A stretch of 64,000 nt of DNA from Nemopilema nomurai (GCA_003864495.1 ML133488.1:105818-169817), one strand, 5' to 3'. Shown: positions 43,958 to 59,200, counted from the first letter of the stretch. Program-made: numbers and translations. Notes: a model not told the origin generated them from the sequence alone.

Positions 43958-46900
43958 ACAATGCCTGCCAAAATTGTTGGCACATTTGCGACAATTCTTT
44001 GACTCGCGTTCACTCATCCCCCTCCCCCCTTCGAACAATGTTGTGTTGCTGCTAAACGAAGCGTCGATTTTACACCAAACTTTTTCCCCAGATTGACTGA
44101 ATGCTTTACTTTGTTACCAACATTGTTTTAGGGGGGAGAGGGGGATTAACAGCTTGTGGCGTGTCAAAGAAATGAAAAATACAAAAACCAGAGAAAATAC
44201 TGAGGTGTTCCAAGGACTTTTGGCAGGCATTGTCTGAAATTTTTATTCAAAACTGTTAATAATGACCCCAAAACCATTATCAAACCATAGGTTTTCGATG
44301 GCGCTGATCTCATTTTTCACGTTATTTTTTCAAAATTCCATGCCAGTTTTAAGCTATGGGGGTGTTCTTGATTGTTAAAGGAGTAAATACAATGACCCCC
44401 CTGAGATAAAGATACAATACCCCATCATCCATCAAAGAAACAAATCAGGAGCAAAAAATGATCTTTTTGGGTTGACACACGTTGTGGTTTGTATACTTGG
44501 GTTTTTTGAGAAAAACACATCGTTCTAAGGAGACCGAACAACTGCAGTGAAATGGGGATTTTCTGTTATTTTGCTGGAAAGAGTGGATTTTCTTTGCAGA
44601 CGTAATTAACTCAACTGCAGAAATTTTACTAGCAGAAAAACTGTAAAATTGGCATGGAAAAGTGAACTTGTTATTTTCCCATGGAACGACACGCTGCCGC
44701 TTTTGGAGGGTGTTGTTGTTTGCTTTGCTCCCCCTAAAACCTCTTACAGCTTGGATATTTAGCTTTGCATCAACACTTCTGTCCTCGCTATCAAAAAAGC
44801 ACCAAACTCCTTCATCTTTTGCTCCATACCGGATGATAGGGAGACAGAAGCAATGGTGGTTCGCTGCCGAGATTTAAAGTTCGGGTATCAGTCTGCAGAG
44901 CGCGTGCAGAAACTGGTTCCTTCCTGCGGGCATTGTTTTGCCAAAATTGCTTGGAGTGACAGTGACATTGACTGTCATTAATGATCGGATGCTTTGTTTT
45001 TGTTTGGTCTACGATACTAGATAGCTATTGTCTTCAATAATGGCATTCGCTATACAAAGACCCCCTAGGCAGTGGCAATGTCTCGAGCACATTCTTGTGC
45101 TGCGATGCATCCCCGAATGGTCGTCCAAATGGTAAACCGTATGGTAAACCGTGGCACTTTTTCCCATTTATTCATCAGCACGTGAACTATTTGTTCCCAT
45201 CTTTTTATAGAAGTGGTGCTTTTACGAAACCTACCCAGACATGAAGGTTTCTTTAGAATATCTTCGCTTTGAGGAAAGAAATTTACGGAACTGTATGGTA
45301 AACCGTTGAAAATGAGAAAGCTTCTGAAGACATCAAATTTGAATTGCAAAAAGGGTAAACCGTGGACCATTTCTCGATTTTCTCGTTTCGCACTTATCAA
45401 AGCTACATCAAAGTTGACAATTACCTTCATAAAAGCATTGCACCACTCCTTACCGAAAAAAAATTAATTTTCTCAAGTAAACAACAAAGTTATAAGCATT
45501 TTACAAATGGTAAACCGTGGGGTAAACCGTGGAGAACAGACACTTTTCAACTCGCGCCGTTGCTTGCTAGCAAACAAGCGGCTTTTTAGATGAAGATAAG
45601 CGCTACAAATAACGAATAGCAAACTTAAATCAAATTGCGAAAGTTTTTTGATGAAAATAAATATTGTGTGCATGAGAAATTAAAGAATAAGTAGGAAAAA
45701 TGAAACGTTTCTATGGTCACATGGCTGTCGGTGCGGAGGAGCAGCACCATGGAACGATTCTATTCATCTACTTTTTTGGTTAGCGTTGCAATGCAAGAGC
45801 CATCAGTTAGTTTTAAGCATTATAAAGTTCATCTATAACTTTGTTCTGTGTCCTTCGTTACGTACTACCATTTTCAGCGCTCGTGCATAGGTTTTATAGT
45901 TGAATCAATGGCAGAAGTACTGAAATTGGCAAGTGTCCTCAGTACCCTCTTCCTGAAGTCGTTGAAGTCCTCCTTCTCTATCCTTTCCCTAAGCGCTTCT
46001 TTAGTCATCTGTCGTTTTACGTTGTGAAATAAATTCTCTATTGGATTCAAATCTGGTGATCTCGGGGGTATTTTTACGACTTCTGCACCAATTTCATTCA
46101 ATATATCTTTGGCTATTCTCCTGTTTTGACTTGGGTCATTATCCATTACAAAAAGCAGTTTGTCCCTCTTTTTGAAATGAGCGCATTCTAATAATACATG
46201 CTTTAAAGTATTTCTGCAAACTTTGCAAACCACCTTCCATTCATCTTTTCGTATTCTTCGGCAATTACTACCCTTGAGGAAAATCCAACGCCCACCATGA
46301 CATGCAACCTCCACCCCTCAGGTAGGCTTTTGCTTCCTTTCTTCGTATATCCCAGTCCCTCATTTGATTTTCTCCAGATTCTTCCACATGGCGTCAATGC
46401 ATCATCTCTGTGAGGATTCTGTTTGTGTAAACATTGAATTGCATCCAGATAAATGAGAACTTCGTCGCTCAAAAACTCTTCATAATATGCCCAAAGCGTC
46501 TTTGCTTTCTATCTGCAGGCGATAAAGCTCCTTTACGACTCAGTCGCAAACACTTGTATTCTGCTTGATTCAGTACCCTAACCGTGGCATTTATACTTTT
46601 TTGGATTAGAGACACGTGTTATCTAATTAAAATTCTATTCTATATTTAGACATATTCTGCAACAACCCATTGAAAAGCGACTGATACACCCTTTGGTACT
46701 AAGTGTGAAGTAGTTGCGATCATGACAAAGAGAAAGGTGTGTCTTTGAAATGAACCATTTGCATATCAAAGTTATTTTAATTGGACTATTTCTTTCTATT
46801 CTTATTAGTCAACAATTTTCCAAGCTTAAAATATGAATTAAAAGCCCCATGAGCAAGAAGTACTATTTATTGCATTGAAAGGTGTCAAGACAAGCACTAT

Positions 46901-47041
46901 ATAGCCCCAACCCCCTGAAACCCCTGCTGGGTCTGAAAAAATTAAACTTTTTTTGCCAGAAATGAAATCAGCGCCATCGAAAACCCCATGTCAAATAGCC
47001 TTTATTTTCCCAAAATCCCCAGTTTTCGAAAAAAATTTCAG
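43958..47041. repeat. Array unit 5 (3084 bp), second half of dimer copy 1
   Basis: It shares with unit 7 the shorter C tract, GGGGGGAGAGGGGG in the G arm, the GCTTGGAGTG deletion and TTTTTCCCATT. Confidence 0.9.
45833..46618 (-). pseudogene. Transposase relic, unit 5
   Basis: Same length and breaks as unit 3. Confidence 0.88.
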
Positions 47042-50000
47042 ACAATGCCTGCCAAAATTGTTGGCACATTTGCGACAATTCTTTGACTCGCGTTCACTCA
47101 TCCCCCTCCCCCCCTTCGAACAATGTTGTGTTGCTGCTAAACGAAGCGTCGATTTTACACCAAACTTTTTCCCCAGATTGACTGAATGCTTTACTTTGTT
47201 ACCAACATTGTTTTAGGGGGGAGGAGGGGGATTAACAGCTTGTGGCGTGTCAAAGAAATGAAAAATACAAAAACCAGAGAAAATACTGAGGTGTTCCAAG
47301 GACTTTTGGCAGGCATTGTCTGAAATTTTTATTCAAAACTGTTAATAATGACCCCAAAACCATTATCAAACCATAGGTTTTCGATGGCGCTGATCTCATT
47401 TTTCACGTTATTTTTTCAAAATTCCATGCCAGTTTTAAGCTATGGGGGTGTTCTTGATTGTTAAAGGAGTAAATACAATGACCCCCCTGAGATAAAGATA
47501 CAATACCCCATCATCCATCAAAGAAACAAATCAGGAGCAAAAAATGATCTTTTTGGGTTGACACACGTTGTGGTTTGTATACTTGGGTTTTTTGAGAAAA
47601 ACACATCGTTCTAAGGAGACCGAACAACTGCAGTGAAATGGGGATTTTCTGTTATTTTGCTGGAAAGAGTGGATTTTCTTTGCAGACGTAATTAACTCAA
47701 CTGCAGAAATTTTACTAGCAGAAAAACTGTAAAATTGGCATGGAAAAGTGAACTTGTTATTTTCCCATGGAACGACACGCTGCCGCTTTTGGAGGGTGTT
47801 GTTGTTTGCTTTGCTCCCCCTAAAACCTCTTACAGCTTGGATATTTAGCTTTGCATCAACACTTCTGTCCTCGCTATCAAAAAAGCACCAAACTCCTTCA
47901 TCTTTTGCTCCATACCGGATGATAGGGAGACAGAAGCAATGGTGGTTCGCTGCCGAGATTTAAAGTTCGGGTATCAGTCTGCAGAGCGCGTGCAGAAACT
48001 GGTTCCTTCCTGCGGGCATTGTTTTGCCAAAATTGCTTTGGAGTGACAGTGACATTGACTGTCATTAATGATCGGATGCTTTGTTTTTGTTTGGTCTACG
48101 ATACTAGATAGCTATTGTCTTCAATAATGGCATTCGCTATACAAAGACCCCCTAGGCAGTGGCAATGTCTCGAGCACATTCTTGTGCTGCGATGCATCCC
48201 CGAATGGTCGTCCAAATGGTAAACCGTATGGTAAACCGTGGCACTTTTTCCCCATTTATTCATCAGCACGTGAACTATTTGTTCCCATCTTTTTATAGAA
48301 GTGGTGCTTTTACGAAACCTACCCAGACATGAAGGTTTCTTTAGAATATCTTCGCTTTGAGGAAAGAAATTTACGGAACTGTATGGTAAACCGTTGAAAA
48401 TGAGAAAGCTTCTGAAGACATCAAATTTGAATTGCAAAAAGGGTAAACCGTGGACCATTTCTCGATTTTCTCGTTTCGCACTTATCAAAGCTACATCAAA
48501 GTTGACAATTACCTTCATAAAAGCATTGCACCACTCCTTACCGAAAAAAAATTAATTTTCTCAAGTAAACAACAAAGTTATAAGCATTTTACAAATGGTA
48601 AACCGTGGGGTAAACCGTGGAGAACAGACACTTTTCAACTCGCGCCGTTGCTTGCTAGCAAACAAGCGGCTTTTTAGATGAAGATAAGCGCTACAAATAA
48701 CGAATAGCAAACTTAAATCAAATTGCGAAAGTTTTTTGATGAAAATAAATATTGTGTGCATGAGAAATTAAAGAATAAGTAGGAAAAATGAAACGTTTCT
48801 ATGGTCACATGGCTGTCGGTGCGGAGGAGCAGCACCATGGAACGATTCTATTCATCTACTTTTTTGGTTAGCGTTGCAATGCAAGAGCCATCAGTTAGTT
48901 TTAAGCATTATAAAGTTCATCTATAACTTTGTTCTGTGTCCTTCGTTACGTACTACCATTTTCAGCGCTCGTGCATAGGTTTTATAGTTGAATCAATGGC
49001 AGAAGTACTGAAATTGGCAAGTGTCCTCAGTACCCTCTTCCTGAAGTCGTTGAAGTCCTCCTTCTCTATCCTTTCCCTAAGCGCTTCTTTAGTCATCTGT
49101 CGTTTTACGTTGTGAAATAAATTCTCTATTGGATTCAAATCTGGTGATCTCGGGGGTATTTTTACGACTTCTGCACCAATTTCATTCAATATATCTTTGG
49201 CTATTCTCCTGTTTTGACTTGGGTCATTATCCATTACAAAAAGCAGTTTGTCCCTCTTTTTGAAATGAGCGCATTCTAATAATACATGCTTTAAAGTATT
49301 TCTGCAAACTTTGCAAACCACCTTCCATTCATCTTTTCGTATTCTTCGGCAATTACTACCCTTGAGGAAAATCCAACGCCCACCATGACATGCAACCTCC
49401 ACCCCTCAGGTAGGCTTTTGCTTCCTTTCTTCGTATATCCCAGTCCCTCATTTGATTTTCTCCAGATTCTTCCACATGGCGTCAATGCATCATCTCTGTG
49501 AGGATTCTGTTTGTGTAAACATTGAATTGCATCCAGATAAATGAGAACTTCGTCGCTCAAAAACTCTTCATAATATGCCCAAAGCGTCTTTGCTTTCTAT
49601 CTGCAGGCGATAAAGCTCCTTTACGACTCAGTCGCAAACACTTGTATTCTGCTTGATTCAGTACCCTAACCGTGGCATTTATACTTTTTTGGATTAGAGA
49701 CACGTGTTATCTAATTAAAATTCTATTCTATATTTAGACATATTCTGCAACAACCCATTGAAAAGCGACTGATACACCCTTTGGTACTAAGTGTGAAGTA
49801 GTTGCGATCATGACAAAGAGAAAGGTGTGTCTTTGAAATGAACCATTTGCATATCAAAGTTATTTTAATTGGACTATTTCTTTCTATTCTTATTAGTCAA
49901 CAATTTTCCAAGCTTAAAATATGAATTAAAAGCCCCATGAGCAAGAAGTACTATTTATTGCATTGAAAGGTGTCAAGACAAGCACTATATAGCCCCAACC

Positions 50001-50129
50001 CCCTGAAACCCCTGCTGGGTCTGAAAAAATTAAACTTTTTTTGCCAGAAATGAAATCAGCGCCATCGAAAACCCCATGTCAAATAGCCTTTATTTTCCCA
50101 AAATCCCCAGTTTTCGAAAAAAATTTCAG
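47042..50129. repeat. Array unit 6 (3088 bp), first half of dimer copy 2
   Basis: It matches unit 4 at every diagnostic position checked and begins exactly 6172 bases after it. Confidence 0.9.
48921..49706 (-). pseudogene. Transposase relic, unit 6
   Basis: Same length and breaks as unit 4. Confidence 0.88.
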
Positions 50130-53100
50130 ACAATGCCTGCCAAAATTGTTGGCACATTTGCGACAATTCTTTGACTCGCGTTCACTCATCCCCCTCCCCC
50201 CTTCGAACAATGTTGTGTTGCTGCTAAACGAAGCGTCGATTTTACACCAAACTTTTTCCCCAGATTGACTGAATGCTTTACTTTGTTACCAACATTGTTT
50301 TAGGGGGGAGAGGGGGATTAACAGCTTGTGGCGTGTCAAAGAAATGAAAAATACAAAAACCAGAGAAAATACTGAGGTGTTCCAAGGACTTTTGGCAGGC
50401 ATTGTCTGAAATTTTTATTCAAAACTGTTAATAATGACCCCAAAACCATTATCAAACCATAGGTTTTCGATGGCGCTGATCTCATTTTTCACGTTATTTT
50501 TTCAAAATTCCATGCCAGTTTTAAGCTATGGGGGTGTTCTTGATTGTTAAAGGAGTAAATACAATGACCCCCCTGAGATAAAGATACAATACCCCATCAT
50601 CCATCAAAGAAACAAATCAGGAGCAAAAAATGATCTTTTTGGGTTGACACACGTTGTGGTTTGTATACTTGGGTTTTTTGAGAAAAACACATCGTTCTAA
50701 GGAGACCGAACAACTGCAGTGAAATGGGGATTTTCTGTTATTTTGCTGGAAAGAGTGGATTTTCTTTGCAGACGTAATTAACTCAACTGCAGAAATTTTA
50801 CTAGCAGAAAAACTGTAAAATTGGCATGGAAAAGTGAACTTGTTATTTTCCCATGGAACGACACGCTGCCGCTTTTGGAGGGTGTTGTTGTTTGCTTTGC
50901 TCCCCCTAAAACCTCTTACAGCTTGGATATTTAGCTTTGCATCAACACTTCTGTCCTCGCTATCAAAAAAGCACCAAACTCCTTCATCTTTTGCTCCATA
51001 CCGGATGATAGGGAGACAGAAGCAATGGTGGTTCGCTGCCGAGATTTAAAGTTCGGGTATCAGTCTGCAGAGCGCGTGCAGAAACTGGTTCCTTCCTGCG
51101 GGCATTGTTTTGCCAAAATTGCTTGGAGTGACAGTGACATTGACTGTCATTAATGATCGGATGCTTTGTTTTTGTTTGGTCTACGATACTAGATAGCTAT
51201 TGTCTTCAATAATGGCATTCGCTATACAAAGACCCCCTAGGCAGTGGCAATGTCTCGAGCACATTCTTGTGCTGCGATGCATCCCCGAATGGTCGTCCAA
51301 ATGGTAAACCGTATGGTAAACCGTGGCACTTTTTCCCATTTATTCATCAGCACGTGAACTATTTGTTCCCATCTTTTTATAGAAGTGGTGCTTTTACGAA
51401 ACCTACCCAGACATGAAGGTTTCTTTAGAATATCTTCGCTTTGAGGAAAGAAATTTACGGAACTGTATGGTAAACCGTTGAAAATGAGAAAGCTTCTGAA
51501 GACATCAAATTTGAATTGCAAAAAGGGTAAACCGTGGACCATTTCTCGATTTTCTCGTTTCGCACTTATCAAAGCTACATCAAAGTTGACAATTACCTTC
51601 ATAAAAGCATTGCACCACTCCTTACCGAAAAAAAATTAATTTTCTCAAGTAAACAACAAAGTTATAAGCATTTTACAAATGGTAAACCGTGGGGTAAACC
51701 GTGGAGAACAGACACTTTTCAACTCGCGCCGTTGCTTGCTAGCAAACAAGCGGCTTTTTAGATGAAGATAAGCGCTACAAATAACGAATAGCAAACTTAA
51801 ATCAAATTGCGAAAGTTTTTTGATGAAAATAAATATTGTGTGCATGAGAAATTAAAGAATAAGTAGGAAAAATGAAACGTTTCTATGGTCACATGGCTGT
51901 CGGTGCGGAGGAGCAGCACCATGGAACGATTCTATTCATCTACTTTTTTGGTTAGCGTTGCAATGCAAGAGCCATCAGTTAGTTTTAAGCATTATAAAGT
52001 TCATCTATAACTTTGTTCTGTGTCCTTCGTTACGTACTACCATTTTCAGCGCTCGTGCATAGGTTTTATAGTTGAATCAATGGCAGAAGTACTGAAATTG
52101 GCAAGTGTCCTCAGTACCCTCTTCCTGAAGTCGTTGAAGTCCTCCTTCTCTATCCTTTCCCTAAGCGCTTCTTTAGTCATCTGTCGTTTTACGTTGTGAA
52201 ATAAATTCTCTATTGGATTCAAATCTGGTGATCTCGGGGGTATTTTTACGACTTCTGCACCAATTTCATTCAATATATCTTTGGCTATTCTCCTGTTTTG
52301 ACTTGGGTCATTATCCATTACAAAAAGCAGTTTGTCCCTCTTTTTGAAATGAGCGCATTCTAATAATACATGCTTTAAAGTATTTCTGCAAACTTTGCAA
52401 ACCACCTTCCATTCATCTTTTCGTATTCTTCGGCAATTACTACCCTTGAGGAAAATCCAACGCCCACCATGACATGCAACCTCCACCCCTCAGGTAGGCT
52501 TTTGCTTCCTTTCTTCGTATATCCCAGTCCCTCATTTGATTTTCTCCAGATTCTTCCACATGGCGTCAATGCATCATCTCTGTGAGGATTCTGTTTGTGT
52601 AAACATTGAATTGCATCCAGATAAATGAGAACTTCGTCGCTCAAAAACTCTTCATAATATGCCCAAAGCGTCTTTGCTTTCTATCTGCAGGCGATAAAGC
52701 TCCTTTACGACTCAGTCGCAAACACTTGTATTCTGCTTGATTCAGTACCCTAACCGTGGCATTTATACTTTTTTGGATTAGAGACACGTGTTATCTAATT
52801 AAAATTCTATTCTATATTTAGACATATTCTGCAACAACCCATTGAAAAGCGACTGATACACCCTTTGGTACTAAGTGTGAAGTAGTTGCGATCATGACAA
52901 AGAGAAAGGTGTGTCTTTGAAATGAACCATTTGCATATCAAAGTTATTTTAATTGGACTATTTCTTTCTATTCTTATTAGTCAACAATTTTCCAAGCTTA
53001 AAATATGAATTAAAAGCCCCATGAGCAAGAAGTACTATTTATTGCATTGAAAGGTGTCAAGACAAGCACTATATAGCCCCAACCCCCTGAAACCCCTGCT

Positions 53101-53213
53101 GGGTCTGAAAAAATTAAACTTTTTTTGCCAGAAATGAAATCAGCGCCATCGAAAACCCCATGTCAAATAGCCTTTATTTTCCCAAAATCCCCAGTTTTCG
53201 AAAAAAATTTCAG
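50130..53213. repeat. Array unit 7 (3084 bp), second half of dimer copy 2
   Basis: It matches unit 5 at every diagnostic position checked and begins 6172 bases after it. Confidence 0.9.
52005..52790 (-). pseudogene. Transposase relic, unit 7
   Basis: Same length and breaks as unit 5. Confidence 0.88.
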
Positions 53214-56200
53214 ACAATGCCTGCCAAAATTGTTGGCACATTTGCGACAATTCTTTGACTCGCGTTCACTCATCCCCCCCCCCCTTCGAACAATGTTGTG
53301 TTGCTGCTAAACGAAGCGTCGATTTTACACCAAACTTTTTCCCCAGATTGACTGAATGCTTTACTTTGTTACCAACATTGTTTTAGGGGGGAGGGGGATT
53401 AACAGCTTGTGGCGTGTCAAAGAAATGAAAAATACAAAAACCAGAGAAAATACTGAGGTGTTCCAAGGACTTTTGGCAGGCATTGTCTGAAATTTTTATT
53501 CAAAACTGTTAATAATGACCCCAAAACCATTATCAAACCATAGGTTTTCGATGGCGCTGATCTCATTTTTCACGTTATTTTTTCAAAATTCCATGCCAGT
53601 TTTAAGCTATGGGGGTGTTCTTGATTGTTAAAGGAGTAAATACAATGACCCCCCTGAGATAAAGATACAATACCCCATCATCCATCAAAGAAACAAATCA
53701 GGAGCAAAAAATGATCTTTTTGGGTTGACACACGTTGTGGTTTGTATACTTGGGTTTTTTGAGAAAAACACATCGTTCTAAGGAGACCGAACAACTGCAG
53801 TGAAATGGGGATTTTCTGTTATTTTGCTGGAAAGAGTGGATTTTCTTTGCAGACGTAATTAACTCAACTGCAGAAATTTTACTAGCAGAAAAACTGTAAA
53901 ATTGGCATGGAAAAGTGAACTTGTTATTTTCCCATGGAACGACACGCTGCCGCTTTTGGAGGGTGTTGTTGTTTGCTTTGCTCCCCCTAAAACCTCTTAC
54001 AGCTTGGATATTTAGCTTTGCATCAACACTTCTGTCCTCGCTATCAAAAAAGCACCAAACTCCTTCATCTTTTGCTCCATACCGGATGATAGGGAGACAG
54101 AAGCAATGGTGGTTCGCTGCCGAGATTTAAAGTTCGGGTATCAGTCTGCAGAGCGCGTGCAGAAACTGGTTCCTTCCTGCGGGCATTGTTTTGCCAAAAT
54201 TGCTTTGGAGTGACAGTGACATTGACTGTCATTAATGATCGGATGCTTTGTTTTTGTTTGGTCTACGATACTAGATAGCTATTGTCTTCAATAATGGCAT
54301 TCGCTATACAAAGACCCCCTAGGCAGTGGCAATGTCTCGAGCACATTCTTGTGCTGCGATGCATCCCCGAATGGTCGTCCAAATGGTAAACCGTATGGTA
54401 AACCGTGGCACTTTTTCCCCATTTATTCATCAGCACGTGAACTATTTGTTCCCATCTTTTTATAGAAGTGGTGCTTTTACGAAACCTACCCAGACATGAA
54501 GGTTTCTTTAGAATATCTTCGCTTTGAGGAAAGAAATTTACGGAACTGTATGGTAAACCGTTGAAAATGAGAAAGCTTCTGAAGACATCAAATTTGAATT
54601 GCAAAAAGGGTAAACCGTGGACCATTTCTCGATTTTCTCGTTTCGCACTTATCAAAGCTACATCAAAGTTGACAATTACCTTCATAAAATCATTGCACCA
54701 CTCCTTACCGAAAAAAAATTAATTTTCTCAAGTAAACAACAAAGTTATAAGCATTTTACAAATGGTAAACCGTGGGGTAAACCGTGGAGAACAGACACTT
54801 TTCAACTCGCGCCGTTGCTTGCTAGCAAACAAGCGGCTTTTTAGATGAAGATAAGCGCTACAAATAACGAATAGCAAACTTAAATCAAATTGCGAAAGTT
54901 TTTTGATGAAAATAAATATTGTGTGCATGAGAAATTAAAGAATAAGTAGGAAAAATGAAACGTTTCTATGGTCACATGGCTGTCGGTGCGGAGGAGCAGC
55001 ACCATGGAACGATTCTATTCATCTACTTTTTTGGTTAGCGTTGCAATGCAAGAGCCATCAGTTAGTTTTAAGCATTATAAAGTTCATCTATAACTTTGTT
55101 CTGTGTCCTTCGTTACGTACTACCATTTTCAGCGCTCGTGCATAGGTTTTATAGTTGAATCAATGGCAGAAGTACTGAAATTGGCAAGTGTCCTCAGTAC
55201 CCTCTTCCTGAAGTCGTTGAAGTCCTCCTTCTCTATCCTTTCCCTAAGCGCTTCTTTAGTCATCTGTCGTTTTACGTTGTGAAATAAATTCTCTATTGGA
55301 TTCAAATCTGGTGATCTCGGGGGTATTTTTACGACTTCTGCACCAATTTCATTCAATATATCTTTGGCTATTCTCCTGTTTTGACTTGGGTCATTATCCA
55401 TTACAAAAAGCAGTTTGTCCCTCTTTTTGAAATGAGCGCATTCTAATAATACATGCTTTAAAGTATTTCTGCAAACTTTGCAAACCACCTTCCATTCATC
55501 TTTTCGTATTCTTCGGCAATTACTACCCTTGAGGAAAATCCAACGCCCACCATGACATGCAACCTCCACCCCTCAGGTAGGCTTTTGCTTCCTTTCTTCG
55601 TATATCCCAGTCCCTCATTTGATTTTCTCCAGATTCTTCCACATGGCGTCAATGCATCATCTCTGTGAGGATTCTGTTTGTGTAAACATTGAATTGCATC
55701 CAGATAAATGAGAACTTCGTCGCTCAAAAACTCTTCATAATATGCCCAAAGCGTCTTTGCTTTCTATCTGCAGGCGATAAAGCTCCTTTACGACTCAGTC
55801 GCAAACACTTGTATTCTGCTTGATTCAGTACCCTAACCGTGGCATTTATACTTTTTTGGATTAGAGACACGTGTTATCTAATTAAAATTCTATTCTATAT
55901 TTAGACATATTCTGCAACAACCCATTGAAAAGCGACTGATACACCCTTTGGTACTAAGTGTGAAGTAGTTGCGATCATGACAAAGAGAAAGGTGTGTCTT
56001 TGAAATGAACCATTTGCATATCAAAGTTATTTTAATTGGACTATTTCTTTCTATTCTTATTAGTCAACAATTTTCCAAGCTTAAAATATGAATTAAAAGC
56101 CCCATGAGCAAGAAGTACTATTTATTGCATTGAAAGGTGTCAAGACAAGCACTATATAGCCCCAACCCCCTGAAACCCCTGCTGGGTCTGAAAAAATTAA

Positions 56201-56296
56201 ACTTTTTTTGCCAGAAATGAAATCAGCGCCATCGAAAACCCCATGTCAAATAGCCTTTATTTTCCCAAAATCCCCAGTTTTCGAAAAAAATTTCAG
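53214..56296. repeat. Array unit 8 (3083 bp)
   Basis: Private changes: an uninterrupted C run (no T) near 53274, a shortened G arm (GGGGGGAGGGGG), and ATAAAATCATTG instead of ATAAAAGCATTG near 54685. Confidence 0.9.
55088..55873 (-). pseudogene. Transposase relic, unit 8
   Basis: Same length and breaks as unit 3. Confidence 0.88.
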
Positions 56297-59200
56297 ACAA
56301 TGCCTGCCAAAATTGTTGGCACATTTGCGACAATTCTTTGACTCGCGTTCACTCATCCCCTCCCCCCCTTCGAACAATGTTGTGTTGCTGCTAAACGAAG
56401 CGTCGATTTTACACCAAACTTTTTCCCCAGATTGACTGAATGCTTTACTTTGTTACCAACATTGTTTTAGGGGGGAGGAGGGGGATTAACAGCTTGTGGC
56501 GTGTCAAAGAAATGAAAAATACAAAAACCAGAGAAAATACTGAGGTGTTCCAAGGACTTTTGGCAGGCATTGTCTGAAATTTTTATTCAAAACTGTTAAT
56601 AATGACCCCAAAACCATTATCAAACCATAGGTTTTCGATGGCGCTGATCTCATTTTTCACGTTATTTTTTCAAAATTCCATGCCAGTTTTAAGCTATGGG
56701 GGTGTTCTTGATTGTTAAAGGAGTAAATACAATGACCCCCCTGAGATAAAGATACAATACCCCATCATCCATCAAAGAAACAAATCAGGAGCAAAAAATG
56801 ATCTTTTTGGGTTGACACACGTTGTGGTTTGTATACTTGGGTTTTTTGAGAAAAACACATCGTTCTAAGGAGACCGAACAACTGCAGTGAAATGGGGATT
56901 TTCTGTTATTTTGCTGGAAAGAGTGGATTTTCTTTGCAGACGTAATTAACTCAACTGCAGAAATTTTACTAGCAGAAAAACTGTAAAATTGGCATGGAAA
57001 AGTGAACTTGTTATTTTCCCATGGAACGACACGCTGCCGCTTTTGGAGGGTGTTGTTGTTTGCTTTGCTCCCCCTAAAACCTCTTACAGCTTGGATATTT
57101 AGCTTTGCATCAACACTTCTGTCCTCGCTATCAAAAAAGCACCAAACTCCTTCATCTTTTGCTCCATACCGGATGATAGGGAGACAGAAGCAATGGTGGT
57201 TCGCTGCCGAGATTTAAAGTTCGGGTATCAGTCTGCAGAGCGCGTGCAGAAACTGGTTCCTTCCTGCGGGCATTGTTTTGCCAAAATTGCTTTGGAGTGA
57301 CAGTGACATTGACTGTCATTAATGATCGGATGCTTTGTTTTTGTTTGGTCTACGATACTAGATAGCTATTGTCTTCAATAATGGCATTCGCTATACAAAG
57401 ACCCCCTAGGCAGTGGCAATGTCTCGAGCACATTCTTGTGCTGCGATGCATCCCCGAATGGTCGTCCAAATGGTAAACCGTATGGTAAACCGTGGCACTT
57501 TTTCCCATTTATTCATCAGCACGTGAACTATTTGTTCCCATCTTTTTATAGAAGTGGTGCTTTTACGAAACCTACCCAGACATGAAGGTTTCTTTAGAAT
57601 ATCTTCGCTTTGAGGAAAGAAATTTACGGAACTGTATGGTAAACCGTTGAAAATGAGAAAGCTTCTGAAGACATCAAATTTGAATTGCAAAAAGGGTAAA
57701 CCGTGGACCATTTCTCGATTTTCTCGTTTCGCACTTATCAAAGCTACATCAAAGTTGACAATTACCTTCATAAAAGCATTGCACCACTCCTTACCGAAAA
57801 AAAATTAATTTTCTCAAGTAAACAACAAAGTTATAAGCATTTTACAAATGGTAAACCGTGGGGTAAACCGTGGAGAACAGACACTTTTCAACTCGCGCCG
57901 TTGCTTGCTAGCAAACAAGCGGCTTTTTAGATGAAGATAAGCGCTACAAATAACGAATAGCAAACTTAAATCAAATTGCGAAAGTTTTTTGATGAAAAAA
58001 TATTTGTGTGCATGAGAAATTAAAGAATAAGTAGGAAAAATGAAACGTTTCTATGGTCACATGGCTGTCGGTGCGGAGGAGCAGCACCATGGAACGATTC
58101 TATTCATCTACTTTTTTGGTTAGCGTTGCAATGCAAGAGCCATCAGTTAGTTTTAAGCATTATAAAGTTCATCTATAACTTTGTTCTGTGTCCTTCGTTA
58201 CGTACTACCATTTTCAGCGCTCGTGCATAGGTTTTATAGTTGAATCAATGGCAGAAGTACTGAAATTGGCAAGTGTCCTCAGTACCCTCTTCCTGAAGTC
58301 GTTGAAGTCCTCCTTCTCTATCCTTTCCCTAAGCGCTTCTTTAGTCATCTGTCGTTTTACGTTGTGAAATAAATTCTCTATTGGATTCAAATCTGGTGAT
58401 CTCGGGGGTATTTTTACGACTTCTGCACCAATTTCATTCAATATATCTTTGGCTATTCTCCTGTTTTGACTTGGGTCATTATCCATTACAAAAAGCAGTT
58501 TGTCCCTCTTTTTGAAATGAGCGCATTCTAATAATACATGCTTTAAAGTATTTCTGCAAACTTTGCAAACCACCTTCCATTCATCTTTTCGTATTCTTCG
58601 GCAATTACTACCCTTGAGGAAAATCCAACGCCCACCATGACATGCAACCTCCACCCCTCAGGTAGGCTTTTGCTTCCTTTCTTCGTATATCCCAGTCCCT
58701 CATTTGATTTTCTCCAGATTCTTCCACATGGCGTCAATGCATCATCTCTGTGAGGATTCTGTTTGTGTAAACATTGAATTGCATCCAGATAAATGAGAAC
58801 TTCGTCGCTCAAAAACTCTTCATAATATGCCCAAAGCGTCTTTGCTTTCTATCTGCAGGCGATAAAGCTCCTTTACGACTCAGTCGCAAACACTTGTATT
58901 CTGCTTGATTCAGTACCCTAACCGTGGCATTTATACTTTTTTGGATTAGAGACACGTGTTATCTAATTAAAATTCTATTCTATATTTAGACATATTCTGC
59001 AACAACCCATTGAAAAGCGACTGATACACCCTTTGGTACTAAGTGTGAAGTAGTTGCGATCATGACAAAGAGAAAGGTGTGTCTTTGAAATGAACCATTT
59101 GCATATCAAAGTTATTTTAATTGGACTATTTCTTTCTATTCTTATTAGTCAACAATTTTCCAAGCTTAAAATATGAATTAAAAGCCCCATGAGCAAGAAG

